From Rickettsia typhi (GTDB lineage Bacteria > Pseudomonadota > Alphaproteobacteria > Rickettsiales > UBA1997), in NCBI GenBank assembly GCA_945861125.1, contig CAMASZ010000002.1, forward strand, positions 1-26,589: 26,589 bases of DNA, in the 5' to 3' direction. A model generated the notes under the pieces. It was not told the origin of the DNA and searched no databases. It was given only the letters and a program-made list of their open reading frames with translations. Below, in pieces: positions 17,229 through 25,613 of this stretch. The position numbers were made by a program, and so were the translations under genes. The number at the start of each line of letters is the position of its first letter. The first letter of the stretch is position 1.

Positions 17229-19016
17229 ATGCATAAAATTCAAAACAGAAATTTCATGTCAACTGACTACTCAAGTACACCATATCTAATAAAAAGAATA
17301 ACCAAGGAATATATATTTCCACATTGGAAAACTTTCTTGATCTCAGTAGTATTGATGCTTGTTATTGCTGGAACAACATCTCTTCATGCTTGGTTAATCA
17401 AGCCAGCTTTAGATTCAGTTTTTGTTGAAAAAGATTATCACGCCTTAATCTATATTCCAATTGCAGTTTTAATGATCACTTTTATCAAAGGCTTTTCAAC
17501 CTACTACCAACTATTAACAATGAATATTCTTTCACTAAGAATAACTTCTGATATGCGCATAGTTTTATATAAACACTTTATTAAATCAGATATTTCAAAG
17601 CTACATAACAAATCATCGGGTGACATGACTGCAAGCATTATCAATGAGATTAATGCGATGGTTGGTTTGATAAATACATGTCTAAATGGATTTGTAAAAC
17701 AATTATTTACTTTAATTGCATTAATAATTGTAATGTTTAATCAAAGTTTTGAATTATCAATCGTTGCCTTTGTTGGTATGCCAATTGCTGCATATCCAAT
17801 ATATAAAATAGGTAGAAAATTAAGAAATTTGTCTTTTAAAAATCAAGAAATGTCAGCTAAGTTTAATTCACAGATGAGTGATACTTTGCAATATTCCAAA
17901 CTTGTAAAATCATATCATTGTGAAGATTTTGAAATAAAAAGAATGTCCTTAATTATTGAATCAATCTATAAAATGGGCAAAAAAATTTCTCGCATCTCTT
18001 TAATTTCATCTCCTTTTGTTGAAAGTCTTGCTGGTTTTGGTGTTGCGGCAGTAATATGGTATGGGGGACATCAAGTGATTACTGGAAAAACAACCCCTGG
18101 AGCTTTCTTTTCTTTTTTTGCAGCAATGATGATGGCTTATAAACCGCTAAAATCAGTATCAAATATGAATAGTGGTGTTCAATTTGGATTAGCGGCAGCT
18201 ACTAGATTTTATACAACAATTGATGAACCACAAAACATTATTGATAAAGAAGGGGCGATCGATATAAAAAATATTAAAGGTAATATTGAATTTAAAGACG
18301 TCACTTTTTCTTATAACAATGAAAAAAATGCTCTTGATAAAGTTACTTTTTCAATTCCATCAGGAAAAACTGTTGCTTTAGTTGGTCATTCCGGAGGAGG
18401 AAAATCAACTGTTATGAATATGATTTTGCGTTTTTATGATCCAAATTCAGGAGAGGTAAGTTTAGATGGATATAATATTAAAGACCTAACCATTAAATCC
18501 TTGAGAAGTTCTATGTCTGTTGTTAATCAAGAAGTTATGCTTTTTGATGATACGATAATTGAAAATATTAGATATGGTAAAGAAGATGCCACGGAAGAAG
18601 AAATAATCAAGGCTGCAAAATTAGCAGAAGCTGATGAATTTATTCAGGAATTGCCAGAAAAATATAATACACAAATTGGTCAAAATGGTATAAGGCTTTC
18701 AGGCGGACAGCGTCAAAGAATTGCAATAGCAAGAGCAATTTTATACAACGCCCCTATTTTATTACTTGATGAAGCTACTTCAGCGCTTGATCCAATCTCT
18801 GAGAAACTAATTAAAGATGCACTTGGTAATTTGATGAAAAATAAAACATCATTAGTGATTGCCCATAGACTATCAACAATAATTCATAGTGATAAAATTA
18901 TTGTTATTGCTCATGGAAAAGTTATAGAACAAGGAACGCATAAAGATTTATTGGAGAAAAATGGCTACTATGCTAGTCTGTATTTAAAACAATTTGAAAT
19001 TAATGAAGATGTATAA
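17229..19016 (+). CDS. MsbA-type ABC exporter (lipid/multidrug), fused membrane and ATPase domains
   Basis: A 595-residue half-transporter. Six membrane segments fill about 35-330, and the nucleotide-binding domain starts near 348. Key motifs are Walker A GHSGGGKST from about residue 386, signature LSGGQ at 490-494, Walker B ILLLDEA with Asp514/Glu515, and the H-loop His546 in AHRLST. The overall pattern is that of MsbA, which flips lipid A core across the inner membrane, and similar lipid or drug exporters; the substrate cannot be read from the sequence. The ATG at 17229 and an in-frame ATG at 17256 are both possible starts. The gene end overlaps a small basic ORF by 14 bp. Confidence 0.92.
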   Translation: MHKIQNRNFMSTDYSSTPYLIKRITKEYIFPHWKTFLISVVLMLVIAGTTSLHAWLIKPALDSVFVEKDYHALIYIPIAVLMITFIKGFSTYYQLLTMNILSLRITSDMRIVLYKHFIKSDISKLHNKSSGDMTASIINEINAMVGLINTCLNGFVKQLFTLIALIIVMFNQSFELSIVAFVGMPIAAYPIYKIGRKLRNLSFKNQEMSAKFNSQMSDTLQYSKLVKSYHCEDFEIKRMSLIIESIYKMGKKISRISLISSPFVESLAGFGVAAVIWYGGHQVITGKTTPGAFFSFFAAMMMAYKPLKSVSNMNSGVQFGLAAATRFYTTIDEPQNIIDKEGAIDIKNIKGNIEFKDVTFSYNNEKNALDKVTFSIPSGKTVALVGHSGGGKSTVMNMILRFYDPNSGEVSLDGYNIKDLTIKSLRSSMSVVNQEVMLFDDTIIENIRYGKEDATEEEIIKAAKLAEADEFIQELPEKYNTQIGQNGIRLSGGQRQRIAIARAILYNAPILLLDEATSALDPISEKLIKDALGNLMKNKTSLVIAHRLSTIIHSDKIIVIAHGKVIEQGTHKDLLEKNGYYASLYLKQFEINEDV

Positions 19017-19143
19017 AAAAACCAATCAAGATAATATTAACAAAACCAACAAGAAAAAGGCTCTTGCTAATGCTTTAAAAAAAAATCTACTTAGAAGAAA
19101 ATCTTGTGGAAAAGATAGTTTAAAAACATCTTCTAAAAATTAA
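19003..19143 (+). CDS. small basic protein overlapping the exporter gene
   Basis: A 46-residue reading frame that starts inside the last codons of the ABC exporter, overlapping it by 14 bp in another frame. It is very rich in Lys, Arg and Asn and contains KKALANALKKNLLRRK. That is the type of sequence found in short alphaproteobacterial proteins with an ALxxNLxRRK pattern whose function is unknown. A second in-frame ATG lies at 19009. The overlap suggests translational coupling to the exporter. The family link is from memory and the gene is short, so confidence is moderate. After it, 19144-19311 is AT-rich with no recognisable feature. Confidence 0.5.
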   Translation: MKMYKKTNQDNINKTNKKKALANALKKNLLRRKSCGKDSLKTSSKN

Positions 19144-19311
19144 AATTCTGATAAGATTTTTTAAAGATTAATTTTCAATAGTTTCAATAAATATTTAGAG
19201 AGTTTTTTAATAAAATTAACCATTTTGACTAAAGATTACTTAAAACATTTAAAATTTTAAAACAATCATTAGGATTTAGTAAAAATTCTTAAACTAAAAC
19301 TTTTATATTTT

Positions 19312-19674
19312 ATGTCTAAAGAAAATAATCACGACCAACCAATCGATCTTGACTTTTTGAATTCAATTATTGGCAACGATAATCAATTTGAGAAAGAGCT
19401 TTACTTAATTTACATCGAAAGTGCAAAATCAAATATTGAAAAACTTTATAGATCAATTATTGAAGATGATAACAATGCGTGGTACATGGCTTCTCATGCA
19501 TTTAAAGGTGCGTCTGCGGCGATAGGGGCTTTTAAGCTTTCAAAAGTTTTAGAATTGGCGCAGAAAAATCCAAAAGAAAATAGAGATAAAAAAAATAAAA
19601 TACTTAGTAATATTAAAGATGAATATCAATTGGTTGATGATTTTATAACGCAGAGATTAGAGCATTTAAAATAG
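19312..19674 (+). CDS. single-domain histidine phosphotransfer (Hpt) protein
   Basis: A 120-residue all-helical protein with the Hpt active-site motif SHAFKGASAAIGA; the phospho-accepting histidine is His62. Hpt proteins shuttle a phosphoryl group between receiver domains in multistep phosphorelays and act in the cytoplasm. No kinase or receiver gene is adjacent, so it is an orphan. The only receiver protein in the window is the degenerate-kinase fusion at 11242-12285, a possible partner but not shown by linkage. Its stop is 7 bp from the end of the convergent pilin-like gene, leaving almost no room for a terminator. Confidence 0.88.
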   Translation: MSKENNHDQPIDLDFLNSIIGNDNQFEKELYLIYIESAKSNIEKLYRSIIEDDNNAWYMASHAFKGASAAIGAFKLSKVLELAQKNPKENRDKKNKILSNIKDEYQLVDDFITQRLEHLK

Positions 19675-19681
19675 ACTCATT

Positions 19682-20560
19682 TTATTGTATTGGAATGTTA
19701 TATTTTTTTGACAAATAAGACTCCACAGCCATTCTTTCTGAACTCAATAACGATCTTTTAATAATTATTATTTCACCTATATCTCCGTTGTAACAAGAAG
19801 ATCCTGCGAAACAACCTATTGCAGGATTATCATAGGATGATATAGGAGATGTTTGCGTGGTGTTTGATTGATCTGGATTAATTCCGCCATTTAGCCAATA
19901 TTTTTTCCCATAACTATTGTTAAATATGAAAGTATGCATTCTTGGTTGTGGTTGATTATATGAAGGAATTAGTCCATAATCCATATCATTTGCATAGTGG
20001 GCTTGAGTTATTGTATTATCGTTGCGATATCCCAGAATTAAATTTGAATTACTTGTAGTATTTGATCCGCCAATTATTCCAAGAAAGCCAGCTCCAGTTC
20101 TTCTTTGTTCAACTATAAAAATTGTGTACGGACTGTTGATTAATTCAGTTCCATCAAAATTAAAAAAATCATTACCATCAAAGCGAAGCCCCGGAATTGA
20201 GTTATTAAAAACATTGAAGTAAAAAAGTGGTTTATTACTTTGGGTTGATTGACTGGCGTTGAATTTTTTAAGTGATGATGATTTGTTGTCATACCAATTA
20301 CTTATGGACGAGCCATTATTAAGTGTTTCCTCTTTATCAAAACTTGTTTCTAATGAAGTTTCGTACCATATTAATAGATCTTTTAAATTGTTTACAATTG
20401 AATTTTGTGTTAATGATTTAGCGTTTACATAGCGAGATTTTTTTAAAATATTTGCCCCCTTAACTGAACCAACAATTAATAAGGAAATTATCAATATAAC
20501 TAGAGACATTTCTATTAAAGAAAACGCTTTTTGAAGTTTTATTTTTTTATATTTTGACAT
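19682..20560 (-). CDS. type IV pilin-like protein with C-terminal LamG/lectin-like domain
   Basis: The 292-residue protein starts with a short basic leader and the prepilin signature KA-FSLIEMSLVILIISLLIV. Cleavage is predicted between Ala12 and Phe13, giving a mature N-terminal Phe and the conserved Glu5 (Glu17 of the precursor). Ala instead of Gly at -1 is less common. The hydrophobic helix runs to about 33. Residues ~105-292 resemble a concanavalin A/LamG-like beta-sandwich: IPGLRFDGNDFFNF, SPYTIFIVEQ, and the closing GDIGEIIIIKRSLLSSERMA with VESYLSKKYNIP. Two Cys (IGCFAGSSCY) may form a disulfide. No pilus assembly genes are nearby. It starts inside the end of the class IV aminotransferase gene (22-bp overlap). 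A minor pilin or pseudopilin with a sugar-binding tip is the likeliest reading. Confidence 0.78.
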   Translation of the reverse strand: MSKYKKIKLQKAFSLIEMSLVILIISLLIVGSVKGANILKKSRYVNAKSLTQNSIVNNLKDLLIWYETSLETSFDKEETLNNGSSISNWYDNKSSSLKKFNASQSTQSNKPLFYFNVFNNSIPGLRFDGNDFFNFDGTELINSPYTIFIVEQRRTGAGFLGIIGGSNTTSNSNLILGYRNDNTITQAHYANDMDYGLIPSYNQPQPRMHTFIFNNSYGKKYWLNGGINPDQSNTTQTSPISSYDNPAIGCFAGSSCYNGDIGEIIIIKRSLLSSERMAVESYLSKKYNIPIQ

Positions 20561-21384
20561 GTTTTGTGAAGAGAATCTTTAACTAATTTTTCTATTTCTA
20601 GGGTTATTTTTTTATTAAAATTTTTTTTAAATTTGATATTATTTTTGATAATAACTAGTTCATCAACAGATTTAATTAAAAATCTAGAATTAGTAATCAA
20701 AATTGCATCAGCATTTTCTAAATGAGAGATTTTAGTTTTAACCTGATTAATTTTTAATTGCTTTAAATTGAGTAAATGACTTCTGACGCAACCCTTGATA
20801 ATATTACATTCATCAGAAGGTGTAAAGATTTTTTTGTTTTTTATCCAGAAAATATTAGCTGAAGATGTTTCGCAAATATTATTTTTTTCATCTAGCATTA
20901 TTACATCAAATAAATTTCTTTGTTTGGCCTCTATTTTGGCAAGAATATATGGTATTGAATTTGTTGATTTAAAAGGAATTGAAGGGGCTTTTATTGATGA
21001 TATTCCTAGAATTATTTTTGATGGAGTTTGAGTTATTTTTGATGTTTGTATTATTGTTAATGGTTTGCAATTATTTTTCGGTAAATAACCAATGCTTCCA
21101 ATGCCACGACTTATTGAAATTCTTAGTAAGCCATTTTTAATTTGATTTTTTTTGATTAGGCGATAGCAGTTTTTTTCTAAATTATCAAGATCAGTCTTTA
21201 TTTTTAATGTATCCAAACCGATTTTTATTCTTTGAATATGATTGTTAAAATTAATTATTCTTTGATTAAAAATATGACATGTTTCAAATAAACCGTCACC
21301 GTATAAAAAACCTCTTTCATTAATTGAAATTAAGGCTTCTTTATCTTTAATTAGATTATTATTTTTTAAGATAAATTTATTCAT
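20539..21384 (-). CDS. class IV aminotransferase, PabC-like (aminodeoxychorismate lyase or related)
   Basis: A 281-residue PLP enzyme of fold type IV. RGFLYGDGLFET at 24-35 is the family signature, Lys139 (in PFKSTNS) is the probable PLP Schiff-base lysine, and ETSSANIFWIK from Glu172 follows as expected, then the GCVRSHLL motif. The family includes 4-amino-4-deoxychorismate lyase (folate synthesis), branched-chain aminotransferase and D-amino acid aminotransferase, which are hard to tell apart by eye. Its size and the LAKIEAKQR / ETSSANIFW context favour the lyase. With ilvC in the same window, a branched-chain role cannot be ruled out. The gene overlaps the pilin-like gene by 22 bp, although no functional link is apparent. 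Confidence 0.82.
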   Translation of the reverse strand: MNKFILKNNNLIKDKEALISINERGFLYGDGLFETCHIFNQRIINFNNHIQRIKIGLDTLKIKTDLDNLEKNCYRLIKKNQIKNGLLRISISRGIGSIGYLPKNNCKPLTIIQTSKITQTPSKIILGISSIKAPSIPFKSTNSIPYILAKIEAKQRNLFDVIMLDEKNNICETSSANIFWIKNKKIFTPSDECNIIKGCVRSHLLNLKQLKINQVKTKISHLENADAILITNSRFLIKSVDELVIIKNNIKFKKNFNKKITLEIEKLVKDSLHKTCQNIKK

Positions 21385-21493
21385 TTTTTTTAGATAAAAA
21401 AATATGCTATTAAAATTTAATTTTTTAATATAAAAATTGTTAAAAATAATTTTTATTGATTCAATCCTTTAAGCTTCCAAACAATTTTCAAAT

Positions 21494-23248
21494 ATGAAGT
21501 TTTTTAAATTTTTCTTAAAATGGGGTGTAATATTTTCGCTAATTACCACAATAGCTTTGGCGATCACAATTTTATTTTACTGTCATGACTTACCAGATAT
21601 TGATGATATTGAACAAAAATTAGAAAAACAAAAAATTATTCAAATTAATTATAGCAATGAAAATAAAATTGTTAATAGAGGTAATATATACAGCAATTCA
21701 GTAAGTTATTATGAATTACCAAAAAATCTTATTAATGCAGTAGTTTCAATCGAAGATAGAAGGTTCTTTTCACATAATGGTATTGATATTTTTGGAATTA
21801 TTAGAGCCTATCATGCCAACAAAAGCGCTGGTAGAATAGTGCAGGGTGGTAGTACAATTACTCAGCAATTAGCAAAATTACTATTTTTAAAATCTGAAAA
21901 AACTTTTAAAAGAAAAATACAAGAAGTTATATTAGCTATAAAACTAGAAAGGAAATATACCAAGGAACAAATATTAACTTTTTATTTGAATAGAGCTTAC
22001 TTTGGTTCTGGTAATTACGGGGTTATTGATGCTTCAAAACATTATTTTAACAAAACTATTTCCGATCTAAATTTGCAAGAATCAGCTTTATTAGCTGGCT
22101 TGTTAAAAGCTCCTTCCAAAATTTCTCCCAAGAACAATGCCAAGCTTGCTAAAGCAAGAACTAATACAGTTATTAAGGCGATGATCGATGCTGGTTATTT
22201 AAATGAAAAAGATTTTTCTAATATCGAAGAATCAATTAGTTATTATGATGATCATGGTCAACGCTTTTATTTTGCAGATTATGTTTATCAACAATTTAAT
22301 GATTTTTTAAATGACGAAGTTAATCAAAATGATAGTAACTTAGTAATCGACACCACTTTAGATGAAATCGTTCAGGAAAATTTAGAAAAAACTCTTAACA
22401 AATTTGTTAAAGATAATCATAAAAAACTTGGCAAATCTGAAATTGCGGTAGTTATTATGGATAAAACCGGTGGAGTTATTGGTATGTCTGGAGGTAAAGA
22501 TTATCAATCAAGTCAATTTAATCGAGCAATCTACTCAAAAAGACAAGCTGGATCAGCTTTTAAAACCTTTGTTTATTTGACAGCTCTTGAAGAGGGTATT
22601 AATTTTAATGATGTTTATGAAGATAAAAAAATAAATATCGGAGCTTGGATACCAGAAAATTATGATGGTAAATATTTTGGCGAGGTATCACTCAAGGAGG
22701 CTTTTGCTAATTCTCTAAATTCAATTGCTATTCAATTATCACGTAAAGTTGGCGTCGATTCAATTATTAAAATGGCTAGAATGTGTGGCATTGTTTCACC
22801 AATCACTAAAAAAGATTTAACAATTGCTTTAGGAAGTGCTGAAGTTTCTCTTTATGAATTAACCAGCGCTTATACAACTATCGTTAATAACGGTTTTCCC
22901 ATAATTCCTTACACTATAACAAAAATAAAAAATGAAAAAAATCAAATTTTATATCAAAGAAACTCTTCGGGTATGGATCCAGTTATTTCAAAAGAAAATA
23001 TAAAAAGTATTAAAGAGATGATGCGAGAAGTTGTTGATAGTGGTACAGGAAAAAATGCCAATGTAAATAGAAATATTTATGGTAAAACAGGAACCAGTCA
23101 AGATTATAGAGATGCTTGGTTTATAGGATCTGATGATGAAAAGATTGTTGGAATATGGATTGGAAATGATGATAACTCACCAACAAACAAAATAACAGGT
23201 GGCTCTTTGCCAGCAATTCTATTTGCGAATATAATCAATAATGTTTAG
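21494..23248 (+). CDS. class A penicillin-binding protein (transglycosylase/transpeptidase)
   Basis: A bifunctional peptidoglycan synthase anchored by one N-terminal membrane segment (about 10-30). The GT51 glycosyltransferase domain shows the catalytic Glu87 in EDRRFFSHNG, GGSTITQQLAK and the motif RKIQEVILAIKLE. The transpeptidase domain has the Ser354-x-x-Lys357 motif (SAFK), Ser407-Leu-Asn409 and Lys531-Thr-Gly. All catalytic residues are present, so the protein should be active and beta-lactam sensitive. At 584 residues it is short for a PBP1A, lacking the extra OB-fold region. It stands alone on the plus strand between the divergent aminotransferase gene and a tRNA gene. Confidence 0.93.
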   Translation: MKFFKFFLKWGVIFSLITTIALAITILFYCHDLPDIDDIEQKLEKQKIIQINYSNENKIVNRGNIYSNSVSYYELPKNLINAVVSIEDRRFFSHNGIDIFGIIRAYHANKSAGRIVQGGSTITQQLAKLLFLKSEKTFKRKIQEVILAIKLERKYTKEQILTFYLNRAYFGSGNYGVIDASKHYFNKTISDLNLQESALLAGLLKAPSKISPKNNAKLAKARTNTVIKAMIDAGYLNEKDFSNIEESISYYDDHGQRFYFADYVYQQFNDFLNDEVNQNDSNLVIDTTLDEIVQENLEKTLNKFVKDNHKKLGKSEIAVVIMDKTGGVIGMSGGKDYQSSQFNRAIYSKRQAGSAFKTFVYLTALEEGINFNDVYEDKKINIGAWIPENYDGKYFGEVSLKEAFANSLNSIAIQLSRKVGVDSIIKMARMCGIVSPITKKDLTIALGSAEVSLYELTSAYTTIVNNGFPIIPYTITKIKNEKNQILYQRNSSGMDPVISKENIKSIKEMMREVVDSGTGKNANVNRNIYGKTGTSQDYRDAWFIGSDDEKIVGIWIGNDDNSPTNKITGGSLPAILFANIINNV

Positions 23249-23305
23249 CTTAAGTTGCTTATTTTTTTGTAAATGTTATTCTTGATTATTATTGGAAGAA
23301 AATAA

Positions 23306-23380
23306 TGGAGCGGGTGAAGGGACTTGAACCCTCGACACCAACCTTGGCAAGGTTGTACTCTACCACTGAGCTACACCCGC
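23306..23380 (-). tRNA. tRNA-Gly (anticodon GCC)
   Basis: On the minus strand the gene starts GCGGGTGTAGCTCAGTGGTA and ends CACCCGC, T, CCA. The 7-bp acceptor stem is GCGGGTG/CACCCGC, the D-arm has GCTCAGTGGTAGAGT, the anticodon stem is CAACC/GGTTG with loop TTGCCAA, and the T-arm is AGGGTTCAAGTCCCT. The anticodon GCC is at 23348-23346. CCA is encoded. It is a single tRNA gene, not in a cluster. Confidence 0.98.
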
Positions 23381-23399
23381 GCTTAGTGTTTATCAAAAT

Positions 23400-23428
23400 A
23401 TTCTACTCTTCTTAAAAATAATTTGCAA
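23400..23428 (-). promoter_or_regulatory. sigma-70-type promoter of tRNA-Gly
   Basis: On the minus strand there is a -35 box TTGCAA (23428-23423), a 17-bp spacer, and a -10 box TAGAAT (23405-23400), placed 19 bases before the tRNA 5' end. That leaves a short leader of about 12 nt. Spacing is ideal and both boxes match four or five of six consensus bases. Confidence 0.6.
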
Positions 23429-23470
23429 TCTTCAAGTAAATTTCAATTAAAAAATAAATTAGAAGTGATC

Positions 23471-24301
23471 ATGAAAACTAATGATATTCGTTCATCTTTT
23501 TTAAATTATTTTGCTAAAAATTCTCATCAAATTTTACCATCAAGCTCTTTAATTCCGCATAATGATCCAACCCTTATGTTTTCCAATGCTGGAATGAATC
23601 AGTTTAAAAATTATTTTACCGGTGTTGAAGTTCCAAAATATAACAGAGTAGCAACTGCTCAAAAGTGCGTAAGAGCTGGTGGAAAGCATAATGATCTTGA
23701 TAATGTTGGCTTCACAGCGCGTCACCATACTTTTTTTGAAATGTTAGGAAATTTCTCTTTTGGCGATTATTTCAAAGAAGAAGCCATTTTTTATGCATGG
23801 GAATTTCTTACTAAAGAGCTTGCGATAAATAAGAATAAGTTATTAGTAACCGTTTATTATAATGATGATGAGGCAAGAAATTTTTGGAAAAAAATTGCTC
23901 AATTAGAAGATGACAAAATAATTGCGATTAATACTGATGATAATTTTTGGTCTATGGGTGAAATTGGACCTTGTGGCCCATGTTCAGAAATTTTTTATGA
24001 TCATGGTGATAAAGTTTTTGGTGGCCCTCCAGGTTCAAAAGACCAAGACGGAGATCGTTTTATTGAGATTTGGAATTTAGTTTTTATGCAATTTGAAAAG
24101 ACTAAAGATGGAAAAAAAATCAATCTTCCTAAACCATGTATTGATACAGGAATGGGTTTAGAGAGGATTGCTTCTGTAATGCAAGGTAAAAATGATAATT
24201 ATGAAATTGATCTATTTGAAAATATAATTGATGAAGTTAAAAATATTTTACCAAAAAATAAATCAGATTCAGTATTGGATAGAGTTAAATCAATTACCTA
24301 A
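23471..24301 (+). CDS. truncated alanyl-tRNA synthetase: catalytic core only
   Basis: The 276 residues correspond to the N-terminal aminoacylation core of AlaRS, which normally has about 870. Present are the start [18 protein letters not shown], motif 2 ([15 protein letters not shown] at 66-80, [18 protein letters not shown]), [14 protein letters not shown] at 167-179 and motif 3 [18 protein letters not shown] at 222-239. The frame then ends at two consecutive TAA codons. The tRNA-binding helical domain, editing domain and C-terminal domain are absent from all frames downstream. The core shows no internal stop or frameshift. It is either a recent duplicate fragment (pseudogene) of a full alaS elsewhere, or a retained adenylation-domain paralogue. 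I chose the ATG at 23471; a TTG at 23423 overlaps the tRNA-Gly promoter. Confidence 0.85.
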   Translation: MKTNDIRSSFLNYFAKNSHQILPSSSLIPHNDPTLMFSNAGMNQFKNYFTGVEVPKYNRVATAQKCVRAGGKHNDLDNVGFTARHHTFFEMLGNFSFGDYFKEEAIFYAWEFLTKELAINKNKLLVTVYYNDDEARNFWKKIAQLEDDKIIAINTDDNFWSMGEIGPCGPCSEIFYDHGDKVFGGPPGSKDQDGDRFIEIWNLVFMQFEKTKDGKKINLPKPCIDTGMGLERIASVMQGKNDNYEIDLFENIIDEVKNILPKNKSDSVLDRVKSIT

Positions 24302-24464
24302 TAAAAAATAAGAGAAAAAAGCGAGGAAATAACAAATCAAAACCCTAAGCAAGTTGCCAAAGATAATATTGATAGTAAATTTTAAAAAATGTAAGGTAAA
24401 TCCTGAATTTTACTAACTCCACTTAAAAGTTTCAAATTAACTTTAATCTTTTTGATTAGAAATC

Positions 24465-25169
24465 TTAAAAAGATTCTAACAAGTTTATTATTTCGATATG
24501 GTCAAAATAAACTGGAATTTTGCCCTCATTAATCATTTGTAGTGAAATAGATTTTGATATTTGATTGTTCGAGTGTCCATAGATTATTGGGGTGCAATTG
24601 GCATTATGAGCACATTCGATATCGGAAATAGTGTCACCAATAAACCAAATTTCGTCTTTTGATAAATCTATTTCTGAACCAAGAACAGCAAAGTCAACAA
24701 CTGATTTATCTGGTTTATCAAAATTAGCATCTTGAGAGCCAACTATTGAGAAGAACAATTTATCAATCTGCAATTTTTTTACTTCTTTACGAAGCGTTGA
24801 TCCAATTTTATTGCTAATAATAAATTGCATAATTCCTAATTCACTAATTTTTTTTATTAAGTTTAATGAATTTGGCAGGAGTTGGATTTTATCTATGTTT
24901 ATAGCATGATAAGAGTTTCTATAGATTTCTCCGGCTTGTTGCCAATTATCGCCAAATATTTCTGGAAATGAATCGCGCATTGATTTATGAACAGTGTTTT
25001 TAACCTTTTCAAGATCCCAGTTATCCTTACCCATTTTATTCATTGTGTTATTTATGGCAGTTTGAATTAAGGGCCAAGTGTCAACTAAGGTATTATCCCA
25101 ATCAAAAATTATTGCTTTTGGTTTTTTTAAATTTTTTAGTAAAATTTTTTGATTAGATGGATCGATCAT
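24465..25169 (-). CDS. HAD-family phosphatase, phosphoglycolate phosphatase-like
   Basis: A 234-residue HAD subfamily IA hydrolase. Motif I is DWDNTLVD with nucleophile Asp23 and acid/base Asp25. A helical cap lies at about 35-95. Motif II has the Ser of ISN, motif III the Lys of FDKPDK, and motif IV is GDTISDIECAHNA. Relatives dephosphorylate phosphoglycolate or other small phospho-sugars; the substrate cannot be told from sequence. The gene starts 9 bp after the fdxA stop on the same strand, so the two are co-transcribed. Confidence 0.88.
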   Translation of the reverse strand: MIDPSNQKILLKNLKKPKAIIFDWDNTLVDTWPLIQTAINNTMNKMGKDNWDLEKVKNTVHKSMRDSFPEIFGDNWQQAGEIYRNSYHAINIDKIQLLPNSLNLIKKISELGIMQFIISNKIGSTLRKEVKKLQIDKLFFSIVGSQDANFDKPDKSVVDFAVLGSEIDLSKDEIWFIGDTISDIECAHNANCTPIIYGHSNNQISKSISLQMINEGKIPVYFDHIEIINLLESF

Positions 25170-25178
25170 ATTTTAAAA

Positions 25179-25508
25179 TTATTTATTTGGACGAGGATCA
25201 AAGAATTTTTCAAATTTATTTTTTATTCCATCCATTTCTTTTGCTTCTGGAAGAGCATCTTTTTTCTTTGTAATATTTGGCCATTTTTTAGAATATTCAC
25301 GATTAATTTCAACCCATTTTAAAAGTTCGGGTGATTCTGGTGAAATAGCTTCAGCTGGGCATTCAGGAACGCATACTCCGCAATCTATGCAAGCATCAGG
25401 ATCAATAACTAACATGTTATTTCCTTCGTAAAAACAATCAACTGGACATACAGAAACGCAGTCGGTATACTTGCATTTAATGCAATTGTCAGTAACTACA
25501 TATGTCAT
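25179..25508 (-). CDS. fdxA: seven-iron ferredoxin (3Fe-4S/4Fe-4S)
   Basis: A 109-residue ferredoxin. Cys9, Cys17 and Cys50 are placed to bind the [3Fe-4S] cluster and Cys21, Cys40, Cys43 and Cys46 the [4Fe-4S] cluster, the same spacing as Azotobacter ferredoxin I, with extra Cys12 and Cys25. The ~50-residue C-terminal extension with [14 protein letters not shown] is typical of alphaproteobacterial FdxA. It carries electrons in the cytoplasm; the partner is unknown. It is divergent from hscA with 105 bp between the genes, and the HAD phosphatase follows it. The 105-bp gap holds TATAAT at 25567-25572 on the plus strand, but no well-spaced -35. Confidence 0.96.
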   Translation of the reverse strand: MTYVVTDNCIKCKYTDCVSVCPVDCFYEGNNMLVIDPDACIDCGVCVPECPAEAISPESPELLKWVEINREYSKKWPNITKKKDALPEAKEMDGIKNKFEKFFDPRPNK

Positions 25509-25613
25509 AAATATTATTTTTAGTTATTTATAAGTACCTAATTGTATCATTTATTAGTGGAAATGTTATAATACCTTTTGTCTCGATAAAATCTACTAAT
25601 TATTATTTTTTAA

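Noticed and set aside
23253..23273. Short stem taag-ttg-ctta followed by seven T after the PBP gene, as terminator
   Set aside because: A 4-bp A-T-rich stem is too weak to call, although the T-run and position would fit.
24445..24475. Hairpin aatcttttt/aaaaagatt as terminator between the alaS fragment and the HAD gene
   Set aside because: The stem is 9 bp of almost only A-T pairs, overlaps the HAD coding end and has no following T-run; not distinct from background in such AT-rich DNA.
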